Below, piece after piece: positions 36,858-45,375 of a stretch of DNA of 64,000 nucleotides. This DNA comes from Anaerolineaceae bacterium. Its GTDB lineage: Bacteria; Chloroflexota; Anaerolineae; Anaerolineales; Anaerolineaceae. Under the pieces are notes generated by a model. The model saw only the letters and a list, made by a program, of their open reading frames with translations, did not search any database and was not told where the DNA came from. The translations under genes and the position numbers were made by a program. Each line of letters begins with the position of its first letter. Position 1 is the first letter of the stretch. The stretch spans positions 62,001-126,000 of the forward strand of contig JAJUGU010000006.1 in the NCBI GenBank assembly GCA_029265815.1, written 5' to 3'.

Positions 36858-38078
36858 TTAATGTTGCCGCGGCGTGAGCGAAATTGGGGTACTGCCCGAT
36901 AGCAGCGAAGTAAGTGATTGCCCATCGAGCGGCATTATCCTGCTGTTTGCGAAGAATCCAAATTTAAAATCGGTTTCATCGCCGACTTTCTTTCCAGGGA
37001 TGGGCATCAACCTGGCTGTCAGCGGTTTACCTAGACGCACTGAGAGTGCGGCTACATCCATTAGGATACTGGTGATCTCACCAGTTGTGATATCTCCAGC
37101 AAGGGGTATGGTATCCAACCCGGTGCCGCAAACAGCTGAATAAAGCAGTAGATCTTTAACCGATAACCGTCCTTCTGATGCTCGTTTGGCCAGAACAGAA
37201 TCTTCAAGCACAGGGAGCATCATACCGTTGAAACCTGCGTGGAGCCACTTACCCTTATCGAGTGTATCGGCGATCACTGCGACTGCTGCTAACGAACCAG
37301 TTCCACCAATGTGGTTCAACCCCAGTCGCTCAACTGCTCCGCCAAGCGAACACCAATCCTCAGGGAATGGAGCTGGCGAGAAATCAAATCCTTTGAAGAC
37401 GATCCCCGAGCCCTGGAGTGTTTTATTCATCACAGTTGATATTTTTTCAGCAGCATCTTCCAAGACGGTGAGGAGTCGAATCCTGCCCTCCTCAAGTGTT
37501 TCTGATTGCCTGAAGGTATCAATTACAACATCTGCACATTCAACGGCAATTGAAATCGCGGGAGGCTGGTTGAATCGGTGGAATGCGGCAGGGAGGAATG
37601 GCGTCCAGGGTGGAACGTTAGCGAGTGCTGCGAAGCGTAAGTTAGTAAAGCCATCTGAGGAGATGACGGCATTTCGCTGGATCACTTCGGCACAGAGATT
37701 GACTGCTGCGGGGTAAATGACCCGGCTATCTGCTATTATGCCACTGAAAAATACATTTTTCGTTACAGCGAGCAAGTCTGGGATTAACTGATAGGATTCG
37801 GGGTATTCAGGCAGAGCGGGACCGAGTGAGAGGTAAGACCAACCTAGCTGCCCGGCTGTACTTTCGAATTGCACGGTTTCCTTGATCTGCAGATCTTTAC
37901 TTTTACCATTGAATAAAAAAGGAAAAGGGGGAAACGCCAGGCGTGTTGATTGAACCGGTATGATACTGCCAGCGATGATCTCATTCAGCGTCTGGCTGAC
38001 CTTAGAAAGCCGTTCCAAATTCTGATATACATTCTGATTTGAGGGATCGTAAAAACTGGTAATTGATCTGATTCTCAT
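36858..38078 (-). CDS. DUF711 (UPF0210) family protein
   Basis: 406 residues. Family-typical segments are the start IRSITSFYD, the central NHIGGTGSLAAVAVIADTL, LHAGFNGMMLPVLED and VCGTGLDTIPLAGDIT. The protein is cytosolic and its activity is unknown; structures in the family resemble a glycyl-radical or formate-lyase-like fold without a known reaction. Its start overlaps the preceding TrmH-like gene by 4 bp, so the two are translationally coupled, although no functional link is known. Confidence 0.85.
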   Translation of the reverse strand: MRIRSITSFYDPSNQNVYQNLERLSKVSQTLNEIIAGSIIPVQSTRLAFPPFPFLFNGKSKDLQIKETVQFESTAGQLGWSYLSLGPALPEYPESYQLIPDLLAVTKNVFFSGIIADSRVIYPAAVNLCAEVIQRNAVISSDGFTNLRFAALANVPPWTPFLPAAFHRFNQPPAISIAVECADVVIDTFRQSETLEEGRIRLLTVLEDAAEKISTVMNKTLQGSGIVFKGFDFSPAPFPEDWCSLGGAVERLGLNHIGGTGSLAAVAVIADTLDKGKWLHAGFNGMMLPVLEDSVLAKRASEGRLSVKDLLLYSAVCGTGLDTIPLAGDITTGEITSILMDVAALSVRLGKPLTARLMPIPGKKVGDETDFKFGFFANSRIMPLDGQSLTSLLSGSTPISLTPRQH

Positions 38079-38881
38079 TGGGTTCTCTGACGAATGATTT
38101 CAAAAAGGAGGATGGACGCGGCGACGCCGGCGTTTAAAGATTCAAATTTTCCGGGCATAGGAATATGAATGAGGTGATCTGCGACCTTTCGGGCTTCGAT
38201 GCTGGCGCCTTCTGCTTCACCGCCGATGATCAAGGCAAGTGGATCTCTTAAGTTCGCCTGCCACATATTCATGCCATCACCTGATTCTGCAAGAAAAATG
38301 TTAAGCCGGATGCCAGATGTTGGTTTGCAATATTGTTGTATTTCGCTCCAGTCAGTCTGGCGAATGCACATGCGAAGGTGTGCACCCATACCTGCCCTGA
38401 CCACTTTGGGCATGAAGAGGTCAGCACTGCCAGGAGTATTGAAAACAAGTTGAACACCGGCTGCGGCTGCAGTGCGCAGGATGGTACCGCAATTTCCGGG
38501 GTCTCGAAGCTGGTCAAGGATTAATACCAGATTACACCCTGCCGGAATAGGGATGGCGGTCTGCGGAACGACCATTAAAATACCCTGCGCAGTTTCAGTG
38601 TCAGATATTTTTTTCATTACCTCTGCACTTACTTCAAAGCCTTGGGCTCCAGCATCCAGACTCCGTTGAATCAGATCTTTACCCCTGGATGAATTTTCAT
38701 CTGTAAAAAAAATATATTTGGGCACGATTCCCGCATTTATCACTTCTTCAGAAAGACGTACTCCCTCAGCAACAAACAGGTTTTCGGTCTTACGAACGGT
38801 TCTATCAAAAAGTAATGCGCGGACAAATTGCACCCGTGGATTTTTCAATGAAGTGATTTTCTCGGGTTTATGATCGCTCAT
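38075..38881 (-). CDS. SpoU/TrmH-family RNA 2'-O-methyltransferase
   Basis: 268 residues. An N-terminal substrate-binding domain (SLKNPRVQFVRALLFDRTVR) precedes the SPOUT knot. The three SpoU motifs are visible: LDQLRDPGNCGTILRTAAAAG, LIIGGEAEGAS and IPMPGKFESLNAGVAASILL. It methylates a 2'-OH in rRNA or tRNA, and the order of domains resembles RlmB or TsnR rather than TrmL. The target base is unknown. It lies 78 bp after the rplT gene, beyond a terminator. Confidence 0.92.
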   Translation of the reverse strand: MSDHKPEKITSLKNPRVQFVRALLFDRTVRKTENLFVAEGVRLSEEVINAGIVPKYIFFTDENSSRGKDLIQRSLDAGAQGFEVSAEVMKKISDTETAQGILMVVPQTAIPIPAGCNLVLILDQLRDPGNCGTILRTAAAAGVQLVFNTPGSADLFMPKVVRAGMGAHLRMCIRQTDWSEIQQYCKPTSGIRLNIFLAESGDGMNMWQANLRDPLALIIGGEAEGASIEARKVADHLIHIPMPGKFESLNAGVAASILLFEIIRQRTQ

Positions 38882-38911
38882 CAGTCAATTTTACCTGATT
38901 CACTTATTAAA

Positions 38912-38941
38912 ACAAAACGGGATGGCAATATGCCATCCCGT
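38912..38941 (-). terminator. Terminator of the infC-rpmI-rplT operon
   Basis: ACGGGATGGCA and its exact complement flank a 3-nt loop; the minus strand continues TTTTGTTTTAA. It is located 18 bp after the rplT stop. Confidence 0.85.
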
Positions 38942-38959
38942 ATTTATTCGAATCTAATG

Positions 38960-39310
38960 TTATGCCGTTTTCGCTTTTGCAACGATGGCAGCAAATGTCT
39001 GCGGGTCACGGGCGGCGAGGTCGGCTAACATCTTACGATTCAATTGAATATTTGATTTGCGCAACGCATAAATCAATTGACTGTAAGATAAACCGTTCAG
39101 GCGAGCGCCAGCGTTGATGCGGGCGATCCATAAACGGCGCAGATCACGTTTGCGATTGCGTCGGTCACGGGTCGCATACCACAGGCTTTTCAGGCGGGCT
39201 TCATTGGCGCGGCGGATGAGGAGATGCCTGCTTCCGAACTGACCTTTTGTAAATTTTAATACTTTCTTATGACGCAGATGGCTTTTTGGACCACCTTTCA
39301 CACGAGCCAT
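38960..39310 (-). CDS. rplT: 50S ribosomal protein L20
   Basis: 116 residues, normal for bL20. The highly basic N-terminus ([18 protein letters not shown]) and the C-terminal [20 protein letters not shown] are characteristic. The ribosome binding site is AAAGGAG. The 83-nt gap to rpmI can fold into a stem (TGGGTGC with GCGCCCA at 39333-39339 and 39360-39366), possibly part of an L20 autoregulatory site as known in E. coli and B. subtilis; that is inference. Last gene of the infC-rpmI-rplT operon. Confidence 0.97.
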   Translation of the reverse strand: MARVKGGPKSHLRHKKVLKFTKGQFGSRHLLIRRANEARLKSLWYATRDRRNRKRDLRRLWIARINAGARLNGLSYSQLIYALRKSNIQLNRKMLADLAARDPQTFAAIVAKAKTA

Positions 39311-39393
39311 ACTTTACTCCTTTGCTAACCCCTGGGCGCCGGCGGTGAGCCAGTTGTGAGCACCCAACAGTTGCACTAATGCGGATACGATAA

Positions 39394-39624
39394 TCAATCG
39401 TCCATGTGAGGTGCGAGGCGATTGACGCGCTGAATGATCTTTTCACCTTTTACAGTGACCATTTCACTCAGCTGGGCTAAGGTGCGTTTTGAAGTGCGGC
39501 GCCGGAGGTGGCTTTTTCCACCCTTGGTGCGCATCAAGACGCCAGACCCGGTCAGACGAAATCTTTTGGATGTCGCTTTATGGGTCTTTAATTTGTACTT
39601 ACCTGTCTTTTGCTTGCGTGGCAC
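39394..39624 (-). CDS. rpmI: 50S ribosomal protein L35
   Basis: 76 residues, slightly longer than the usual 64-66 because of a C-terminal extension. The start PRKQKTGKYKLKTHKATSKR and the RLTGSG ... KSHLRRRTSKR core are typical of bL35. It lies between infC and rplT as in most bacteria. Confidence 0.96.
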   Translation of the reverse strand: MPRKQKTGKYKLKTHKATSKRFRLTGSGVLMRTKGGKSHLRRRTSKRTLAQLSEMVTVKGEKIIQRVNRLAPHMDD

Positions 39625-39706
39625 AGCGAACTCCTCTCAACAAATTACGCGGTTGGTTGCGCAACAGCGAATTATACCAGAATTGTTTTCAATTGTGTGA
39701 AATCTA

Positions 39707-40273
39707 TCAGGATTCTTTGGGCTGCTCCGTTTTTTCGGGTTCTGCAGCCTTTTTCTTGCCAGGACGTGAAGGAGCCAGCACCATTCCCATCGTACGGCCT
39801 TCAATATTAGGCGCCTGTTCGATCGTGGCAATATCAGCCAATTCCTCTGCGATCTCCTTCAGATCTTCAAGAGCGATCTCAGGATAGGTAATTTCGCGTC
39901 CTCTAAAACGAATGGTCACTTTTACCTTGTTACCTTCAGTGAGCCAACGGCGAGCGTCACGGGTCTTAAAACCACGGTGATGTTCGTTGGTTTTAGGGCG
40001 TAAGCGAATCTCTTTTACCTCAATTTTGGTTTGAGATTTGCGAGCTTCCTTTTCCTTTTTCGTTCGTTCGTATAGGAATTTTCCAAAATCCATTACCCGG
40101 CATACTGGGGGGTCAGAATTGGGGGCAACTTCGACCAGGTCAAGCTCTGCTTCACGAGCAATTTGTAGTGCTTTTTGAATGGGAACTACACCGATATTTT
40201 CATTCTGCGGTCCAATCAAGCGCACTTCTGCAACCCTGATCAATTCATTTACACGAAAATTTTGAGTACTGAT
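39707..40273 (-). CDS. infC: Translation initiation factor IF-3, probable ATC start
   Basis: 188 residues if translation begins at the ATC codon at 40271-40273, with AAGGAG 6 nt upstream. The only standard start in frame is a TTG at 40288, but it lies upstream of the Shine-Dalgarno and would put that site inside the coding region. From ATC the protein begins ISTQNFRVNELIRVAEVRLI, the normal IF-3 N-terminus. Non-standard AUU/AUC starts are a known property of infC, allowing IF-3 to repress its own synthesis. The C-terminal domain (KTNEHHRGFKTRDARRWL) is intact. First gene of the operon with rpmI and rplT. Confidence 0.93.
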   Translation of the reverse strand: MSTQNFRVNELIRVAEVRLIGPQNENIGVVPIQKALQIAREAELDLVEVAPNSDPPVCRVMDFGKFLYERTKKEKEARKSQTKIEVKEIRLRPKTNEHHRGFKTRDARRWLTEGNKVKVTIRFRGREITYPEIALEDLKEIAEELADIATIEQAPNIEGRTMGMVLAPSRPGKKKAAEPEKTEQPKES

Positions 40274-40301
40274 AGTCTTCTCCTTCAACTATTTTTAAGA
40301 C

Positions 40302-40324
40302 TAGCCCGTTATTAGAACGGGCTA
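40302..40324 (-). promoter_or_regulatory. Hairpin in the infC leader
   Basis: A perfect 9-bp stem (TAGCCCGTT / AACGGGCTA) with a 5-nt loop between the acyltransferase stop and infC, 15 bp before the infC Shine-Dalgarno. No T-run follows immediately on the minus strand (GTCTTAAAAAT). It could be a weak terminator of the upstream operon or part of an infC leader. Confidence 0.45.
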
Positions 40325-40384
40325 TAAACTGAATTGATAATACCATAATCAAGGTTTTCTAGTCAACAAATTCACCGAATTAAT

Positions 40385-41068
40385 TTATGACATTGGGAAT
40401 TCAAAATATTCAAGGTACTGCCGCCTAGAGTGTGAAAGGTCGTGATAAATACCGCGCTGTTCCTCAGGAAGCAGTCTGGCGATTTCGAACATGATCTCAT
40501 CGGTCATTTCTTGTCTGATTTCCCGCGTCAATCTTTCTCTAGGAAAGCGTAGATGGAATGGATGACCAACCTTGATAGTCATTTTGGTACGGCGGTAAAT
40601 TGTGAATTTTTCATTAAAATTTTCGTTACCAGTAAAAACAACTGGAAGGATTGGTGATCCAGTTCGCATGGCCAGGTATACAATTCCAGGCCGGCCGATG
40701 TTCAAACAGCCATTGTGTGAACGAGTTCCTTCAGGAGCGATCGCAATCATTTTTCCATTAGAAAGGTACTCTTCAGCTTTCTTAAATGCGGTCAGATCTA
40801 ATTCACCTCGCCTGATGGGAATGGTATCCCAGGCGTTAAAAAGAATGCGCATAAAAAAGCTGTTCCATGTTTCAATTTTTGCAAATGCCGACAATGGTCT
40901 GGGGTGGAGATGGCTGAATCCAACCGGTGCATCCAACCAGTTAACATGATTGGTGGCGATAATTAACGGGCCTTGCATGGGAATTCGCTCTACCTCATGG
41001 TCATCGACCTGCAGGAAGGTGCTGAGAAGCGCCTTGAGGGGAGGATTAATATGGTTAGCGTTTAGCAT
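40385..41068 (-). CDS. plsC: 1-acyl-sn-glycerol-3-phosphate acyltransferase
   Basis: 227 residues. The acyltransferase motif I is NHVNWLDA (His-x4-Asp), motif III is APEGTRSHNG, and GSPILPVVFTGNE is motif IV. It makes phosphatidic acid from lysophosphatidic acid at the inner membrane face. Its start overlaps the preceding lipid-kinase-like gene by 7 bp, and both act on the same lipid pool, which supports joint expression. Confidence 0.9.
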   Translation of the reverse strand: MLNANHINPPLKALLSTFLQVDDHEVERIPMQGPLIIATNHVNWLDAPVGFSHLHPRPLSAFAKIETWNSFFMRILFNAWDTIPIRRGELDLTAFKKAEEYLSNGKMIAIAPEGTRSHNGCLNIGRPGIVYLAMRTGSPILPVVFTGNENFNEKFTIYRRTKMTIKVGHPFHLRFPRERLTREIRQEMTDEIMFEIARLLPEEQRGIYHDLSHSRRQYLEYFEFPMS

Positions 41069-41994
41069 GATTCGTTAAGCCTGGTTATTATTTCCAATCC
41101 GCGAGGGATGATTTCGATCATTAAATCTTTGCCTTCTTCGCAAACGGTGACGCCATCTGCATGGCAAGGCATTGACCCTTTGAGAGCGGTAACGCGTATA
41201 TTTTTTGACTGGGTCATAACCACTGCTGGGTCAGTTATATGTGTTCCCTTCATGATCTTAACAATGAGACCGAACATTGCCATTTGTGGTACCTCACGGA
41301 CGATATTCAATCCAAAAATACCGTCATCTGGCTTGGCAGAGGGAACCATCATAAAACCGCCTCCCATACGCTGACCATTCATAATGGAAACCAGCAACGC
41401 AGGAACGGTAAGGCTCTCATGATCCAGGGTGACCTGAATGAGGGGTGATTTGTAATAGATAAAAATTGTCTTGATCGCCGCAACCAAATATGAGAGCATT
41501 CCTGAGAGTTTCATTTTTGCGGCTATGAAGCCTACCATCGCGTCAAAGCCGATTCCTACACCGTTTCCGAAATAAAGACCTCGCTCTTGGTCGCCGCCAG
41601 TGATTTTTCCTATATCGATCCATTTTCGGGGGAGGGATGCAATCAATGCGCATGCTTCGTCGAGGTTGGCAGGTATGTTAACACCAAAAGCAAAATCGTT
41701 ACCTCGTCCAACGGGAATGATTCCCAACACCGGTACTGGAAGACCTGCTGCTCGGGCTTGCATTAATCCATTAAGCACTTCATTTGCGGTACCGTCTCCT
41801 CCGGCAGCAACGACAAAATCATAACCATCTTGGGCAGCCAGACGCGCCAGTTCGGTGGCGTGTTCGGGAAATTCCGTGAGCACGATGTCGTAATCCAGTT
41901 GATATTGTGAAAACAGATCTTCAATTTTTGAACGATTCTTTAAAGCGTAACCTTTTCCAGCGATCGGATTTAATATAATCTTGTAGCGGGACAT
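41062..41994 (-). CDS. Diacylglycerol/lipid kinase family protein (DagK/YegS-like)
   Basis: 310 residues. The nucleotide-binding motif GGDGTANEVLNGL is close to the family consensus, with the N-terminal NPIAGKGYA and the later PVGRGNDFA. YegS/DagK proteins phosphorylate diacylglycerol or related lipids with ATP; the precise lipid cannot be told. It is the first gene of a two-gene unit with plsC. DagK recycles diacylglycerol to phosphatidic acid in Gram-positive bacteria, which fits this pairing. Confidence 0.88.
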   Translation of the reverse strand: MSRYKIILNPIAGKGYALKNRSKIEDLFSQYQLDYDIVLTEFPEHATELARLAAQDGYDFVVAAGGDGTANEVLNGLMQARAAGLPVPVLGIIPVGRGNDFAFGVNIPANLDEACALIASLPRKWIDIGKITGGDQERGLYFGNGVGIGFDAMVGFIAAKMKLSGMLSYLVAAIKTIFIYYKSPLIQVTLDHESLTVPALLVSIMNGQRMGGGFMMVPSAKPDDGIFGLNIVREVPQMAMFGLIVKIMKGTHITDPAVVMTQSKNIRVTALKGSMPCHADGVTVCEEGKDLMIEIIPRGLEIITRLNESC

Positions 41995-42111
41995 GGGTCT
42001 CCAGTCGATGCGAATTTTATTGTTTTTGAAAATGGAAAATCGAATAAATTTTTGGGATATTTGATTTTTCCGATAATACTAAATAACACTGGATAACATT
42101 ATACGATACGA

Positions 42112-42143
42112 AACGCGAGCGGTGTTTATTTACCGCTCGCGTT
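42112..42143. terminator. Terminator-like hairpin after thrS
   Basis: A 12-bp stem (AACGCGAGCGGT / ACCGCTCGCGTT) with an 8-nt loop lies 10 bp beyond the thrS stop. The T-run is strong on the plus strand and short on the minus strand (TTT), the direction in which it would have to work, so efficiency is uncertain. Confidence 0.6.
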
Positions 42144-42152
42144 TTTTCAGGG

Positions 42153-43940
42153 TCATTTCTTTTCTGAGATTTCTTTCAGAGCCAGTTCGGTGAAACTGTC
42201 AATAGAGATCGGTCCAGGATTTTCTCCGTTGCGTAAGCGGAGGGCAATTTGATTGGATTCCATTTCTTTGTCACCCACTACCAGCATGTATGGAATTTTT
42301 TGTGTCTGCGCATCACGGATCTTGGCATTCATGCGCTCGCTGCGTTCGTCAACAATGGCGCGGATACCAAGGGCTTTCAGTCTGGAGGTAACTTGTTGGC
42401 AATAATCGACATGCCTGTCTGCTATGGGAATGATCACCGCCTGCACAGGACACAACCAGACTGGAAATGCTCCTGCATAATGCTCGATGAGAACGCCAAA
42501 AAACCTTTCCAAACTTCCCAGTAAGGCACGATGAACCATATATGGGCGATGGGGTTGTCCATCTTCGCCGATGTATGTCAAATCGAAGCGCTCAGGCTCG
42601 TTGAAATCAAATTGGATGGTTGAAAGCTGCCATTCACGTCCAATGGCATCCTTGATCTTTAAATCGATTTTTGGACCGTAGAATGCGCCACCACCTTGAT
42701 CTACTTCATAATCAATACCGGCACGTTTAAGAGAGCTTTCGAGAGCAGTTTCAGCTGCATGCCATTGTTCTGTGTCGCCGACTGATTTTTCTGGTTTGGT
42801 GCTCAAATATGCGTGAATATCGGTAAAACCAAAGCTCCGAAGGATATGTAAACTGAAATTGAGAACGAAATCAATTTCAGCAGGCATTTGGTCTGGACGG
42901 CAGAAATGATGTGCATCATCCTGGGTAAACCCACGCACGCGCATTAATCCATGTAATACACCACTTCGTTCATAACGGTAAACCGTTCCCTCTTCTGCGT
43001 AGCGGATGGGTAAATCACGGTATGAGCGTGTGGCATTTTTATAGATATAGAGATGGAAGGGACAATTCATGGGTTTAATGAAATACTGTTGTCCCTCAAT
43101 ATCTATTGGCGAATACATGTTTTCTTTGTAGAAACCAAGATGTCCGCTCGTTTCCCATAATTGCGCCTTACCGATATGGGGCGTGAAGACAAAATCATAA
43201 CCGTTGTTCTCGTGTTCTTCGGTCCAGAATTGTTCAATGATCTTGCGAATCTTTCCGCCTTTCGGATGCCAGAGGATCAAACCTGCACCGATATCTTCCT
43301 GGATGCTATAAAGATCCAGGTCATGGCCGATCTTGCGATGATCACGTTTTTTGGCTTCTTCAAGCCGCCAGAGATAATCTTTTAACTCTTGTGGCGAGTT
43401 CCAGGCGGTCCCGTAGATACGTTGAAGCATTGGCCGCTTTTCATCGCCGCGCCAGTAAGCACCAGCCACTGAAAGTAATTTAACAGCAGCAGGATTGATC
43501 TGGGAAGAGTTTTCAACGTGGGGTCCACGGCACAGATCGGTAAAACTGCCCTGGGTATAGAGAGAGATTTCTGGTTTTTCAGTTACGGGGTTTCCATCAT
43601 CATCCAGGCTGCCCTCTTCCAGTCCGGCGATCAATTCAAGTTTGAAAGGTTGGTCTTTGAATACGCTCCTGGCTTCGTCTGCGCTGACCACTTTGCGTTC
43701 AAAGGCTACCCTCGATTGGATAATTCCCCGCATTCTCTTTTCAATACTTTCCAGATCTTCTGGGGTTAACGGGCGGGGAAGTTCAAAGTCGTAGTAATAT
43801 CCATCCTCGATTGCCGGGCCAATAGCGATCTTGGCAGTTGGAAATTTCTCGAGGACTGCCTGTGCCATAATGTGCGCAGTGGAGTGCCTGATTTTGTAGA
43901 GCAATGATTCTTCGTACTGTTCCTTTTTTCCTTCAGCCAT
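42153..43940 (-). CDS. thrS: Threonyl-tRNA synthetase lacking the TGS domain
   Basis: 595 residues. The protein begins directly with the N2 editing domain (IRHSTAHIMAQAV, the HxxxH zinc/editing motif), so the roughly 60-residue N-terminal TGS domain of E. coli ThrS is absent. The T-box terminator ends only 50 bp upstream, leaving no room for it. The class II core is complete: MNCPFH (zinc Cys), RGFTQDDAHHFC, and motif 3 near MVHRALLGSLERFFGVLIEH; a C-terminal anticodon-binding domain follows. It charges tRNA-Thr and is controlled by the upstream T-box. Confidence 0.96.
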   Translation of the reverse strand: MAEGKKEQYEESLLYKIRHSTAHIMAQAVLEKFPTAKIAIGPAIEDGYYYDFELPRPLTPEDLESIEKRMRGIIQSRVAFERKVVSADEARSVFKDQPFKLELIAGLEEGSLDDDGNPVTEKPEISLYTQGSFTDLCRGPHVENSSQINPAAVKLLSVAGAYWRGDEKRPMLQRIYGTAWNSPQELKDYLWRLEEAKKRDHRKIGHDLDLYSIQEDIGAGLILWHPKGGKIRKIIEQFWTEEHENNGYDFVFTPHIGKAQLWETSGHLGFYKENMYSPIDIEGQQYFIKPMNCPFHLYIYKNATRSYRDLPIRYAEEGTVYRYERSGVLHGLMRVRGFTQDDAHHFCRPDQMPAEIDFVLNFSLHILRSFGFTDIHAYLSTKPEKSVGDTEQWHAAETALESSLKRAGIDYEVDQGGGAFYGPKIDLKIKDAIGREWQLSTIQFDFNEPERFDLTYIGEDGQPHRPYMVHRALLGSLERFFGVLIEHYAGAFPVWLCPVQAVIIPIADRHVDYCQQVTSRLKALGIRAIVDERSERMNAKIRDAQTQKIPYMLVVGDKEMESNQIALRLRNGENPGPISIDSFTELALKEISEKK

Positions 43941-43990
43941 TTTTACCTCCTTCGTTGGTACAGCACAATATTTATATTGTGGGCTGGAAT

Positions 43991-44221
43991 AAAAAAACCG
44001 CCCCAGTTACTGGGGCGGGAGAAATTCTCACGCGGTTCCACCCAGATTCATGCGCCTTTCAGCATGATCTTGTGAGACGGGTAACGGTGTCGACCGATTT
44101 CCTTACTTGGGTGGCCTGTTCAGGATTTGGCTCGCGGGTGGTTTTCGCTTGCGGGTGATTGAGACTCTCAGCCGGTGGTCTCAAATTTCTGTTGTGGGTT
44201 GCAAGTTACTCGTCCCGGTCA
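43991..44221 (-). promoter_or_regulatory. T-box riboswitch (Thr) upstream of thrS
   Basis: Read on the minus strand, the leader starts with a Stem I-like GGACGAGTAA near 44215. A GAAA-ACC-A specifier loop follows, with the threonine codon ACC at 44140-44142. The conserved T-box GGTGGAACCGCG ends near 44031. The intrinsic terminator comes last: CCGCCCCA / TGGGGCGG, 44018 to 43998, then T7 to 43991. Uncharged tRNA-Thr should pair with the T-box and favour antitermination, turning on thrS when threonine is low. Confidence 0.93.
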
Positions 44222-44276
44222 ATGCTTTTGAATTATGAACGGTTCATCAAAAACCGCTGTAATGAAAATTATTGTG

Positions 44277-44350
44277 TGGGCGGTATAGGACTCGAACCTA
44301 CGACCTTTGCGATGTCAACGCAACGCTCTAACCAACTGAGCTAACCGCCC
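44277..44350 (-). tRNA. tRNA-Val (anticodon GAC)
   Basis: 74 nt. The acceptor stem is GGGCGGT / ACCGCCC and the D stem GCTC/GAGC. The anticodon stem TTGCG/CGCAA encloses TTGACAT, giving GAC. The T arm is GTAGG TTCGAGT CCTAT, and the discriminator is A. No CCA is encoded. It lies just upstream of the thrS T-box. Confidence 0.93.
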
Positions 44351-44413
44351 GACGAGCCTATTATAAATGCGATTTTTTTCCCTGACAATGGTAAAAGTCT
44401 TAAGAATTTTAGA

Positions 44414-44836
44414 TTACAGGATATTGACAACCCCGGCCCAAAGGATGGTAAATTTGGGCTGGTTCCGATCGGGTCTTGGGGGTGCCAAATGACCAATGGC
44501 GATAATAAATTTTTGGTCTTTTTGAAACCCTGTAAATTTCCGTGAGCCATACATTGGAACGAGATTAGCGGCATCAATGGTATAGAGGGTGCAATTGGGC
44601 TCATATGCCATGGCATAAAGCTGATCTTTGCCGATCACCACCTGAATAATATTGGGAGAAGAAAAACCTGCATCTTCAGGAATAGTAAAATTAAAGGCTT
44701 TTGTGGAGAGCCTGAATCCATCACGGTTTGAAATGGAATACTCGACTCCTTCACTGCCAGAAGGATTAATTTTTTGCCAGTGGGTATCATCCACTGCGAT
44801 AATTGGAAGTTCCAAATCAGGAATAATGGAAGACAT
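44414..44836 (-). CDS. Uncharacterised small protein
   Basis: 140 residues, soluble, no signal peptide. The sequence looks beta-rich (FRLSTKAFNFTIPEDAGF, QLYAMAYEPNCTLYTID). An AAGG purine run is upstream of the ATG. It lies between tRNA-Val and tRNA-Ser, divergent from the latter. No family is recognised. Confidence 0.6.
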   Translation of the reverse strand: MSSIIPDLELPIIAVDDTHWQKINPSGSEGVEYSISNRDGFRLSTKAFNFTIPEDAGFSSPNIIQVVIGKDQLYAMAYEPNCTLYTIDAANLVPMYGSRKFTGFQKDQKFIIAIGHLAPPRPDRNQPKFTILWAGVVNIL

Positions 44837-44925
44837 TATGTAACCTTGTTTTTCACACTTTCTGAAAATTCTTCGTCTTGTTTTTAATTATAGATGAAAA
44901 ACGAAATGAAATTATGTAAATTAGG

Positions 44926-44953
44926 TTGATATTTAGGGGTGAAATGGTATAAT
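44926..44953 (+). promoter_or_regulatory. Promoter of tRNA-Ser
   Basis: TTGATA and TATAAT are separated by 16 bp, 26 bp upstream of the mature tRNA 5' end. It is a strong stable-RNA-type promoter. Confidence 0.7.
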
Positions 44954-44979
44954 AATCGGCGCTTGTTCCTTTCATATAC

Positions 44980-45066
44980 GGAGAGGTTGCGCAGTCCGGC
45001 CTAACGCGCCCGCTTGGAGAGCGGGTATACCGCAAGGTATCGTGGGTTCGAATCCCACCCTCTCCG
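44980..45066 (+). tRNA. tRNA-Ser (anticodon GGA)
   Basis: 87 nt with a long variable arm (TATACCGCAAGGTATC). The acceptor stem is GGAGAGG / CCTCTCC. The anticodon loop TTGGAGA gives GGA. The T arm is GTGGG TTCGAAT CCCAC, and the discriminator is G. No CCA is encoded (GCCTT follows). The last ten bases are part of a 66-bp tandem repeat that continues downstream. Confidence 0.95.
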
Positions 45067-45208
45067 CCTTAGACTCCTCGGATAGAGGAGTTTTTGTTTA
45101 CGTGCTTCGAGGGTGCTGTGCGACCCTCTCCGCCTTAGACTCCTCGAATAGAGGAGTTTTTGTTTACGTGCTTCGAGGGTGCTGTGCGACCCTCTCCGCC
45201 TTAGACTC
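45057..45208 (+). repeat. 66-bp tandem repeat carrying the tRNA-Ser 3' end and its terminator
   Basis: Two full units start at 45057 and 45123, and a third partial copy of about 20 bp starts at 45189. Units differ by a single base. Each begins with the tRNA 3' end (ACCCTCTCCG) and contains a terminator hairpin (ACTCCTC, 6-nt loop, GAGGAGT, T5), so transcription passes two copies of the terminator. The 115-residue open frame seen on the minus strand here is made of this repeat and is not a gene. Confidence 0.9.
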
Positions 45209-45375
45209 ATTTTAGGGAATGTTAAGAGATATTTGCTCTTGATATATGTCCTGGAAAAAACTGCCAGAAAACAATCGATCTCGAGGCGTATTTGCGTGAA
45301 TCTGCGTGTTAAAGATGGAAAACTTGAGTGTGCATTCCAAAATGTCAACTGGATTTCAAATATTTATTAATAGGC

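Noticed and set aside
45001-45348. 115-residue open frame on the minus strand
   Set aside because: It is built from the 66-bp tandem repeat and the complement of tRNA-Ser, giving repeated residues; not a protein gene.
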